Position numbers and translations under genes: made by a program. Positions 54,229 through 64,000 of a DNA stretch of 64,000 nucleotides are shown piece after piece (position 1 is the first letter of the stretch; each line of letters begins with the position of its first letter). Under the pieces are notes generated by a model that saw only the letters and a list, made by a program, of their open reading frames with translations, was not told the DNA's origin and ran no database searches. The stretch is from Bifidobacterium minimum (GTDB lineage: Bacteria; Actinomycetota; Actinomycetes; Actinomycetales; Bifidobacteriaceae): NCBI RefSeq assembly GCF_000741645.1, contig NZ_JGZD01000009.1, positions 434,001 to 498,000 on the forward strand, read 5' to 3'.

Positions 54229-56889
54229 ATGTCGACAAGCAGCGAACGCGTCCGTTCCTCCGACGCGGTGGATCCGTCGTGCACCCGGGATTCCGTCTCG
54301 AAGGGCGCGGGCGGCGCTTCCCCCGAGGCTTCCGGGCGCGGGCGAGGCGCTTCGCTGCGGTTCGTCGATTGGGGGTTCCGCCACGCGTCTCGACGGCGGT
54401 TCGCCGTGCGCGGACTCAACCTCGACATTCCCGCCGGGCAGCGGGTTCTTCTTCTGGGCGCTTCGGGAATCGGCAAATCGACCATTCTCGAGGGATGCGC
54501 GGGGATTCTCGGCGTCGATGCCGGCGAGTCCCCGGAATCCCGGGCAGTGGAATCCCGGTCAGCGCGGACGCAGACAACGCAGACGCAGACAACGCAGACA
54601 GCGCAGACGCGGCGTGTGGAGGATTCCGATGGGGGAGTGAGCGAGGGGCGGGTCCTCGTCGACGGGGTCCCCGTCGCGCGCGCGCGTGGACGGGTCGGAC
54701 TCGTTCTGCAGGATCCTGAGTCCCAAACCGTCTTCCATCGCGTGGGGGACAATACGGCCTTCGGCCCTGAGAACCTTGGGATCCCCCGCGAGGAGATATG
54801 GCGGCGCGTGGAGGACGGCCTCGCGCAGGTCGGTCTTTCCGGCATCCAGCTGCACCATTCCACCGCGCATCTCAGCGGCGGGCAGACGCAGCGTCTGGCG
54901 TTGGCCGGGGTCCTGTCCATGAAGCCCGGTGCGATCCTTCTGGATGAGCCGACCGCCAATCTGGATCCGGACGGAGTCGATCAGATCGTCGCCGCGGTGG
55001 GAAGCGTCCTTGAATCGACTCATGCGACGATGCTTCTGGTCGAGCATCGCGCGCAGCCATGGATGGACATCATCGACAGAGTCGTCGTTCTCGGCGTTGC
55101 GGGGAATGGGGATGACCGTGAAACGGTTGTCGTCGCGGATGGGACTCCCGATAAGGTGTTCGGGAATCCGACGATCGACTTCGATCGGCTGGGGATATGG
55201 GTGCCGCGGCGATACCGGCATGACGGTGGCCGCATCGGCGTGGTCCATGTTGACGGGGAGCCCGCGTATGGCGCGAAGGAGGGAACGGGGGACCCTCTTC
55301 TGGTTGCGACCGGACTGTCCATCGGTCGTTCGGGACGGGCGTTGGCCGGGAACATCGACCTCGCGTTTCGCACGGGTCAGATAACGGCGTTGGTCGGTGC
55401 GAACGGAGCCGGCAAATCCACGCTGTCGCTGACCCTTGCGGGATTGCTGAAACCGGTCGCGGGGGAGGTCCGTGCATGCGGTGATCTGGCTCGTGGCGTC
55501 GACGACCCCCATCCGCTGTCGTGGAGTTCACGGGAGCTGGCCGCCAGAATCTCCTACGTGTTCCAGAATCCCGAGCATCAATTCGCACGAGGGACCGTTC
55601 TCGACGAGGTCATGCTGGGGCCCCTGCGCACGGGCATGGACGAGGAGAAGGCCAGGGCGCGCGCCGAGGATCTGCTTGCCCGATTCAATCTCGGACGGTA
55701 CGCAAGGGCCAATCCCTACACGCTTTCGGGCGGGGAGAAGCGCCGTCTCACGGTCGCCGCCGCGTTGGCGGCCGCCCCCCGGGTCCTGATTCTCGACGAG
55801 CCGACCTTCGGACAGGACCGGCGCACCTGGATGCAGATCGTCAGACTGATCCGCGGACTGCGCGGGGATGGCGTCAGCGTGATCGTGGTCACCCATGACA
55901 GGGAGCTGGTCTCGGCCCTGGACGCTCGAGTCGTCGAACTCGTCCCCTCGGGTGCTGACGGTGAATGGGTGGCTAAGGAGAGCCCGGTCACATCGTCCGC
56001 GCCGTCCGAGCCGTCCACGTCGGTCGGAGCGGTCGGAGCGACGACGGATCAGGATGACGGACGTCACTCATCCATCAGGATCGCCGTCAGCCCGGTCAGC
56101 CATCGGTCCGAGGACGAGAAGCCGTCAAGCAGATCCCCCGTGCTGGCGTCCCTGAACCCCTCCATCCGACTTATCGGGGCTTTTCTGGTGTCGCTTCCCC
56201 TTCTTTTTAGTCTGGACGTCGTGTCGGCCGGCGTCGCGTTGGGATTGGAGATGGTTCTGCTGGCGGTGATCGGGTATGCCCCATGGCATGTGGCGCGTTC
56301 GTGCTGGCCGATAATCGTCGGCGCTCCGGGATCGGCCCTGGCCGTTCTTCTCTATGGGAAGACGGGAGGGGATGTCTGGTGGAGCTGGGCGATGATCGTC
56401 GTCAGCGATAAGTCCGCGACCCTTGCCGTGGCCACCGCGGTGCGCATACTGGCGGTCGGCATCCCCGCCATCGTGATGGTTCTGGGCGTCGATGCCACGG
56501 ATCTGGCGGATTCCTTCAGCCAGATCCTGCATCTTCCGGATCGGTTCGTGTACGGGGGGCTGGCCGGGATGAGGCTGTTCTCCGTGCTGCGCGACGACTG
56601 GTCCGCCCTGGCCGCCTCGCGCAGGTCTCGTGGCCTGGGCGACGACAGCGCGGTGAGGTCCTTCATGCCGCAGGCCTTCGCCCTGCTGGTCCTGTCCATA
56701 CGACGGTCGACGTCTCTGGCCGTGGCCATGGAGGCGCGGGGCTTCGGCGGCGACATGGCGCGAACCCATGCCCGGATCAGCGCCGTCCACGTCCGTGACG
56801 CGGTGTTCCTCGCGGTGTGTCTGGCGGTTCCTCTCGTCGCCCTGTTCACGGCGTGGTGGTGCGGAACGTTCGCTTTCCTTGGAGGCTGA
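54229..56889 (+). CDS. ECF energising module YkoD-YkoC fusion (A-A-T)
   Basis: 886 residues. ATPase 1: GASGIGKST near 78, signature LSGGQTQRL near 214, LLDEPTANLD; its N-terminal half carries a Gln/Thr-rich insertion of about 15 residues (about 113-127). ATPase 2: GANGAGKST near 389, FQNPEHQFA, LSGGEKRRL near 502, LILDEPTFGQD. A Ser/Thr-rich linker (about 590-640) leads to an EcfT domain with four to five helices and ARRSRGLG-like coupling motifs. In YkoEDCF systems YkoD and YkoC are usually separate; here both ATPases and the T subunit are one protein. No YkoF is adjacent. Confidence 0.92.
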   Translation: MSTSSERVRSSDAVDPSCTRDSVSKGAGGASPEASGRGRGASLRFVDWGFRHASRRRFAVRGLNLDIPAGQRVLLLGASGIGKSTILEGCAGILGVDAGESPESRAVESRSARTQTTQTQTTQTAQTRRVEDSDGGVSEGRVLVDGVPVARARGRVGLVLQDPESQTVFHRVGDNTAFGPENLGIPREEIWRRVEDGLAQVGLSGIQLHHSTAHLSGGQTQRLALAGVLSMKPGAILLDEPTANLDPDGVDQIVAAVGSVLESTHATMLLVEHRAQPWMDIIDRVVVLGVAGNGDDRETVVVADGTPDKVFGNPTIDFDRLGIWVPRRYRHDGGRIGVVHVDGEPAYGAKEGTGDPLLVATGLSIGRSGRALAGNIDLAFRTGQITALVGANGAGKSTLSLTLAGLLKPVAGEVRACGDLARGVDDPHPLSWSSRELAARISYVFQNPEHQFARGTVLDEVMLGPLRTGMDEEKARARAEDLLARFNLGRYARANPYTLSGGEKRRLTVAAALAAAPRVLILDEPTFGQDRRTWMQIVRLIRGLRGDGVSVIVVTHDRELVSALDARVVELVPSGADGEWVAKESPVTSSAPSEPSTSVGAVGATTDQDDGRHSSIRIAVSPVSHRSEDEKPSSRSPVLASLNPSIRLIGAFLVSLPLLFSLDVVSAGVALGLEMVLLAVIGYAPWHVARSCWPIIVGAPGSALAVLLYGKTGGDVWWSWAMIVVSDKSATLAVATAVRILAVGIPAIVMVLGVDATDLADSFSQILHLPDRFVYGGLAGMRLFSVLRDDWSALAASRRSRGLGDDSAVRSFMPQAFALLVLSIRRSTSLAVAMEARGFGGDMARTHARISAVHVRDAVFLAVCLAVPLVALFTAWWCGTFAFLGG

Positions 56890-56948
56890 GGCCTCGTTGC
56901 GGATCGTTCCGTACCACTCGTTCTCTCGCTGCCCTCTCGCCGTTCTCT

Positions 56949-56973
56949 CGCCGCCACGCCCCGGGTGGCGGCG
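56949..56973. terminator. Terminator candidate between convergent ECF and ABC genes
   Basis: A 9-bp GC stem (56949-56957 with 56965-56973) lies in the 103-base spacer. It is followed by a 13-base direct repeat containing ATTCCGGCTAGCG. No T-run. Confidence 0.55.
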
Positions 56974-56992
56974 TTCCGGCTAGCGATTCCGG

Positions 56993-59570
<2,578 letters not shown>

Positions 59571-59804
59571 AGGAGTCCTTGTGATGGATGGCCAGTGTGT
59601 GGCGCCGCCGGTGGGGCGGCATGGAACCGTAAGACACCCGGCGCATTGCCATGACCTGCATCGGGCATGGACGTGGTGTGTGGAATGGATGAATGGTTGC
59701 TGTGAATAGACGTGGACGATTCTGAGAACGGTGATCGTCGCATGACCAATGCCGAGCGGCGACGGCGCGCGTGACCGGGCGAACGCCGGGCGTACAGTGG
59801 GACC

Positions 59805-60707
59805 ATGCCCGTGGATTCCATAGTGACAGACAACCCGCGTTCGGGACGAATACGCAAGGCCGCGGATCTGGCCGACGCGCGGTGCCGAAAACGCTTCGGA
59901 CGGTTCCTGGTCGAAGGCCCCCAGTCCGTTCGCGAGGCGGTGTCGTGCGCGCCCGGGACGCTCCGTGACCTTTTCGTCGACAAGGACCTCATGGCCGCCC
60001 CGGGGGATGCCGCCGGGACGGAACGCTCGGGTGGCGCGCGGATCGCGGCCATAGTCGGTCAGGCCGTGGACGCCGGAGTGTACGTGCATCCGGTCACCTC
60101 CACGGTTATGCGCCATCTGGCCCCCGAGGCGCAGGGAATCGTGGGAGTGGCGGACATGCCCTCCCCGGACGGCGCCGTTGCGGGGGATGTCTCCGGGGGG
60201 CTGGTCGCGGCGTTCTGGCAGATACGCGATCCCGGCAATGCGGGTGCGGTGATTCGCGTGTGCGACGCCGCGGGATGCTCGCGGGTGGTGTTCGTGGATG
60301 AATGCGTCGATCCCTATTCGCCCAAGGTCGTGCGTTCGACGGCCGGGTCGATGTTCCATCTTCCCATAGCCCGCATGGGAACGGAGGAGTTCCTCGATTG
60401 GGCCCATCGCCGCGCGGGGGACGTGATGGCGGCCGATGTCCACGGGTCGCCGGAGCGTCCTCCCGAATCCCTGCCGGATGTGGCGGCCGCCATGCCGTCC
60501 GTCCGCGGGGTCAGCGTGCTTTTCGGCAACGAGGCCCGCGGCCTTCCCGATGGCATCCTCTCGCGGGTGGAGCGCGTCGTGTCCATCCCCATGTATGGTC
60601 GTGCCGAGTCGATGAACCTCGCCACCAGCGCCGCCGTGATGCTGTTCACCATGGCGATGGCGGACCGTGGTATGTCGAGTCGTGTTGGGAGAATCGTGCG
60701 TCGATGA
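59805..60707 (+). CDS. TrmH/SpoU-family RNA 2'-O-methyltransferase
   Basis: 300 residues. The SPOUT knot motifs are present: RDPGNAGAVIRVCDAAG (motif 1), LFGNEARGLP (motif 2) and SMNLATSAAVMLF (motif 3). An N-terminal substrate-binding domain with FGRFLVEGPQSVREA is typical of rRNA methyltransferases of the TrmH/TsnR group. It methylates a ribose 2'-OH, probably in rRNA. The ATG at 59805 follows GTGGGA. It is upstream of pheS, with the small gap usual for this cluster. Confidence 0.9.
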   Translation: MPVDSIVTDNPRSGRIRKAADLADARCRKRFGRFLVEGPQSVREAVSCAPGTLRDLFVDKDLMAAPGDAAGTERSGGARIAAIVGQAVDAGVYVHPVTSTVMRHLAPEAQGIVGVADMPSPDGAVAGDVSGGLVAAFWQIRDPGNAGAVIRVCDAAGCSRVVFVDECVDPYSPKVVRSTAGSMFHLPIARMGTEEFLDWAHRRAGDVMAADVHGSPERPPESLPDVAAAMPSVRGVSVLFGNEARGLPDGILSRVERVVSIPMYGRAESMNLATSAAVMLFTMAMADRGMSSRVGRIVRR

Positions 60708-60771
60708 ATGGCCTGTCGGCTCACCGGGGGAAGCGTTCCCCTCAGGGCCGGTCGATGCGGAAAGGGAACTT

Positions 60772-61839
60772 GTGTCACAGGATGCGGTGTTCGATGCGCA
60801 GGCGGTGACCGATGCGGTCAACGCGGGCGTCGATGAGATAGCTCAGGCCTCCAGCTCCGAGGAGCTCGCCTCCATCAGAACTCGTTACGCGGGCCCTCAG
60901 TCCGTGCTTACTCTCGCCGGTCGGTCCCTGGGATCGCTTCCCGCGGATCGCCGCAAGGATGCCGGGAAGCTTGTCGGCAGGCTCAAGGCCGAATTCGGGC
61001 GCGCTCTGGCCGCCCGTCAGGCTGACGTGAGCCGGGAGGAGGAGGAGCGCGTTCTGGCCTCCCAGAAGGTGGATATGACGCTTCCGGTGCGCAGGAAGCC
61101 GTTGGGCTCGCGCCACCCGCTTGCGAAGCTTATGGAGGACGTCGAGGATCTCTTCGTGTCCATGGGATGGCAGATATCCCAGGGACCCGAGGTGGAAAGC
61201 GAGTGGTACGACTTCGACGCGTTGAACTTCGGCCCCGACCATCCTGCGAGGCAGATGCAGGACACCTTCTACGTCAAGGGAAATCAGGCCCGGGACGCCG
61301 CGGGATTCGTGGGATCCAACATGGTTCTGAGGACCCAGACGTCATCCGATCAGGTCCGCGCGCTGCTCACTCGCGGCGTTCCCCTGTACATCGCGTGCCC
61401 CGGACGGGTGTTCCGCACCGATGAGCTGGATGCCACGCACACGCCCGTCTTCCATCAGTGCGAGGCGCTCGCCGTCGACAGGAATCTGACGATGGCCGAT
61501 CTCAAGGGTGTTCTCGACAAGCTGGCCGTCGCGATGTTCGGACCGGAGGCGAAAAGCCGACTGCGTCCAAGCTACTTCCCCTTTACCGAGCCCAGCGCCG
61601 AACTCGACCTCTGGTTCCCCGACAAGAAGGGGGGCCCCGGATGGATCGAATGGGGCGGCTGCGGGATGGTCAACCCCAATGTGCTGAAGTCGGCCGGGCT
61701 CGATCCGGATAAGTACACCGGTTTCGCCTTCGGCGTGGGTATGGAGCGCACTCTGCTCCTGCGTCATGACATCAACGACATGCACGATCTGGTCGAGGGT
61801 GACGTGCGTTTCAGCAAGCAATTCGTGATGGGGGAGTGA
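60772..61839 (+). CDS. pheS: Phenylalanine-tRNA ligase alpha subunit
   Basis: 355 residues. An N-terminal coiled-coil precedes the class II core: HPLAKLMEDVEDLF, motif 2 region RTQTSSDQVRAL, FHQCEALAVD and motif 3 GFAFGVGMERTLLLRHDI. Together with PheT it forms the heterotetrameric enzyme that charges tRNA-Phe. I use the GTG at 60772 because AAAGGGA lies seven bases upstream; an ATG at 60667 overlaps the methyltransferase gene. PheT follows seven bases after the stop. Confidence 0.95.
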   Translation: MSQDAVFDAQAVTDAVNAGVDEIAQASSSEELASIRTRYAGPQSVLTLAGRSLGSLPADRRKDAGKLVGRLKAEFGRALAARQADVSREEEERVLASQKVDMTLPVRRKPLGSRHPLAKLMEDVEDLFVSMGWQISQGPEVESEWYDFDALNFGPDHPARQMQDTFYVKGNQARDAAGFVGSNMVLRTQTSSDQVRALLTRGVPLYIACPGRVFRTDELDATHTPVFHQCEALAVDRNLTMADLKGVLDKLAVAMFGPEAKSRLRPSYFPFTEPSAELDLWFPDKKGGPGWIEWGGCGMVNPNVLKSAGLDPDKYTGFAFGVGMERTLLLRHDINDMHDLVEGDVRFSKQFVMGE

Positions 61840-61846
61840 ACGGCAC

Positions 61847-64000
61847 ATGCCTATGGTGGACATTGATTGGCTCAAGGAGCATGTGGAGGTTCCCGAAGAC
61901 CTCACATACGAGCGTCTCGCGGCGGATCTCGTCAGGGTCGGCCTTGAGGAGGAGGAGATTCATCCCTCTCAGGTGACGGGGCCCATCGTGGTGGGGTACG
62001 TGGTGGATGCCACCCCCGAGCCCCAGAAGAACGGCAAAACCATCAACTGGTGCCATGTCGATGTGGGTGACCGATACAACGCCGTCGATGAATCCGGGCG
62101 CAAGGTGCCACGAGGAATCGTGTGCGGGGCGCCCAACATGGCCGCCGGCGAGAAGGTCGTCGTCACGCTTCCCGGTGCCGTCCTGCCGGGGGATTTCCGA
62201 ATCGAGCCGCGCAGGACCTATGGCCACGTCTCGGACGGCATGTGCGCGTCCGAGCGTGAGCTGGGACTGGGCGACAACCACGACGGCATCATTCTGCTCG
62301 ATCACTACGGGCTGCCTTCGCATGAGGCGGAGTCGCTCAAACCGGGCGATGACGTGATGGGGCTTCTCCATCTCGACCAGCCGATCCTCGAGATCAACAT
62401 CACGCCCGACCGTGGGTACGCCTTCTCCTACCGCGGCGTATGCAGGGAATACCATCATTCGACGGGAGCCGCGTTCTCCGATCCCGTCGATCGGCTCAAC
62501 AAAAGCGTTCCGCAGGCGGCGGATCCGGCGACGGCCGAGGTCGAGGTCGAGATCGAGGACGGCAACCCCATCCACGGCGTCGCAGGCTGCAGCCGCTACT
62601 ACGCGAGGACGGTCAGAGGATTCGACCCCGGGGCGTCCACGCCCCAGTGGATGCGGCGCAGGCTCATCCGCGCGGGGATCCGTCCGATCTCGCTGGCCGT
62701 GGACGTGACGAACTACGTGATGATGGACCTGGGCCAGCCGATGCACGCCTACGACCTCGACAAGGTCGAGGGTCCCATCGTGGTTCGCCGCGCCCTTGAG
62801 GGCGAGAGCCTGACGACCCTTGACGGCAAAACCCATGAGCTGAGCGTCGAGGATCTTCTCATCACCGACTCGCCCCAGGGAAACCGTGGATTGCGAATCC
62901 TCGGACTCGCCGGGGTGATGGGCGGTCTCTACGGGGAGGTGACCGCGGATACCCGCAACGTGCTTCTTGAGGCTGCGTGCTTTGACCAGGTGTCGGTGGC
63001 CCGTTCCGCCAGAAGGCATAAGACCCCATCCGAGGCATCGCGACGCTTCGAGCGGGGCGTGGATCCGCGGATCCAGCCGGCCGCCGCGCAGATGGCCGCG
63101 GAGCTTCTGTCGAGGTATGGGGAGGGCAATCCTTCGGAGCATCCCACCGATGTGGACCATACGACCCGGCGTCGTCCCATCGCCTTCCGCGCGTCCGAGG
63201 TGTCTCGCCTGACGGGTCTCGACACCGATGTCAATCGCATCAGCGACATCCTCACGGATATCGGATGCACCGTGGCCGGCGGCGGAAACGGGGAGTTCTC
63301 CGTGTCCGCCCCCAGCTGGAGGCCGGACCTCAACGAGGCGTGCGATCTCGTCGAGGAGGTCGCGAGGCTCGTCGGCTACGACGAGATTCCGGTGACGGTT
63401 CCCCCGGCGCCCGTCCATGGAGCCGTCGGACTCACGTCGGACCAGCGTCGGCGGCGCGAGGTCGCCGATGAGCTGGCGCAGTTCTCCATGACGGAATCCC
63501 TGAGCTATCCGTTCGTTGGCCCCGAGGATTTCTCCGCGTTCCGGTGGAGCGTGGATGAGCTGGGACCCGTCAGCGTCGAGATCGCGAATCCCCTGGCGGG
63601 GGATCGTCCCTATCTGCGGCGGATGATCCTTCCCACGCTGGCCCAGACCGTGCAGCGGAATCGTCGGCGTGGCATCGACGACGTGGCGTTGTATGAGGTC
63701 GGTCACGTGTACCTGTGGGATCCGCAGGCGCCCGCCATCCCCGCGCTCCCCGGCGGAACGAGGCCCAGCGACGAGCAGCTCGCGGCGCTGGACGCCGGTC
63801 TTCCCGACCAGCCGATGCATGTGTCCGGCATATTCACCGGCATGGCCGTCGACTCGGGGTGGCTGGGCGACAAGCGTCCCGTGGATTGGACCGATGCAGT
63901 GGAGGCCGTCCAGCGCGTGTGCGCGCGTCTCGGCGCCGGAGCGCGTCTTGACCAGCCTCGGTATGGCGACGTTCCCGCGCAGTGGCATCCCGGTCGGTTC
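61847..64000 (+). CDS. pheT: Phenylalanine-tRNA ligase beta subunit (3' end outside window)
   Basis: 718 codons are visible. I checked the frame by translation, and it is open to the window end. The EMAP/tRNA-binding domain (about 40-150), B3/B4 editing domain with GLAGVMGG, B5 domain (RPIAFRASEVSRL) and the start of the class II-like catalytic core (NPLAGDRPYLRRMILPTL) are seen; the C-terminal FDX-ACB domain lies outside. It starts at ATG 61847 after GGGGGAG. Partner of PheS. Confidence 0.96.
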   Translation, partial: MPMVDIDWLKEHVEVPEDLTYERLAADLVRVGLEEEEIHPSQVTGPIVVGYVVDATPEPQKNGKTINWCHVDVGDRYNAVDESGRKVPRGIVCGAPNMAAGEKVVVTLPGAVLPGDFRIEPRRTYGHVSDGMCASERELGLGDNHDGIILLDHYGLPSHEAESLKPGDDVMGLLHLDQPILEINITPDRGYAFSYRGVCREYHHSTGAAFSDPVDRLNKSVPQAADPATAEVEVEIEDGNPIHGVAGCSRYYARTVRGFDPGASTPQWMRRRLIRAGIRPISLAVDVTNYVMMDLGQPMHAYDLDKVEGPIVVRRALEGESLTTLDGKTHELSVEDLLITDSPQGNRGLRILGLAGVMGGLYGEVTADTRNVLLEAACFDQVSVARSARRHKTPSEASRRFERGVDPRIQPAAAQMAAELLSRYGEGNPSEHPTDVDHTTRRRPIAFRASEVSRLTGLDTDVNRISDILTDIGCTVAGGGNGEFSVSAPSWRPDLNEACDLVEEVARLVGYDEIPVTVPPAPVHGAVGLTSDQRRRREVADELAQFSMTESLSYPFVGPEDFSAFRWSVDELGPVSVEIANPLAGDRPYLRRMILPTLAQTVQRNRRRGIDDVALYEVGHVYLWDPQAPAIPALPGGTRPSDEQLAALDAGLPDQPMHVSGIFTGMAVDSGWLGDKRPVDWTDAVEAVQRVCARLGAGARLDQPRYGDVPAQWHPGRF

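Noticed and set aside
61811-63988. A 725-residue minus-strand frame opposite pheT
   Set aside because: It lies fully antisense to a clear PheT and shows no domain; it is a GC-bias shadow.

Overview
The window looks like a chromosomal core segment of a GC-rich actinobacterium, most likely Bifidobacterium or a close relative. The call rests on gene content and order: cspA then groEL under CIRCE control, clpC next to universal stress protein, DUF349, hisS and aspS genes, a LigA with an extra internal segment, DUF3027/DUF3043/DUF4191 proteins, and a trmH-pheS-pheT run at the right end. I see no rRNA, tRNA, phage, insertion sequence or CRISPR array. Nearly all of the sequence is coding, and long antisense open frames opposite genes are a GC-bias artefact.

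Layout. 1-4.2 kb (minus): a MoxR - DUF58 - small membrane protein - VWA operon with overlapping genes, preceded by a frameshifted uracil-DNA glycosylase. 4.4-7.3 kb: LytR_C-type envelope protein, cold-shock protein, and groEL behind two tandem CIRCE operators. 7.5-13.2 kb: a lone WXG100 gene, a frameshifted TPM-domain membrane protein, a two-component system, a CSD-like protein and DUF3027. 13.4-27.4 kb: tandem Usp, clpC, DUF349, hisS, aspS, PPK2, a DUF3516-type helicase and RarA. 27.4-30.6 kb (minus): a riboflavin ECF transporter, with EcfA-EcfA-EcfT fused in one protein and RibU behind an FMN riboswitch. 30.7-34.8 kb: glycosyltransferase, polyphosphate glucokinase, aminotransferase and an odd ABC ATPase. 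34.9-40.6 kb: a large membrane protein and a 1149-residue TPR protein with a His/Asp-rich tract, diverging from one symmetric promoter. 40.7-46.9 kb: ligA, mrp and an ABC-F ATPase. 47-51.8 kb (minus): glnA, DUF4191, an orphan lipoamide dehydrogenase and DUF3043. 51.9-56.9 kb: an M20 dipeptidase, then a TPP riboswitch, ykoE and a second A-A-T fusion. 57-59.6 kb (minus): a MacB-type ABC exporter with serine-rich permease. 59.8-64 kb: TrmH-family methyltransferase, pheS and the start of pheT.

How the parts work together. Two vitamin-uptake modules share the same unusual design: a three-domain ECF engine plus an S component under its own vitamin riboswitch (FMN for RibU, TPP for YkoE). A stress block contains groEL, clpC, Usp and two cold-shock-domain proteins, with readable operator candidates. 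Two polyphosphate-using enzymes (PPK2 and PpgK) and a translation block (hisS, aspS, pheST) complete the housekeeping content.

Special notes. Four genes (ung, the TPM gene, ribU and the MacB-type ATPase) are each broken by exactly one inserted or deleted base, in or beside a short homopolymer. Restoring one base gives a full-length family member every time, so sequencing or assembly error is the leading explanation. Short in-frame tandem duplications recur in interdomain linkers and at gene ends. I found no clearly new multi-gene system; the strongest candidates for a second look are the paired ECF fusions, the symmetric divergent promoters, the tandem CIRCE and the repeat-expanded linkers.
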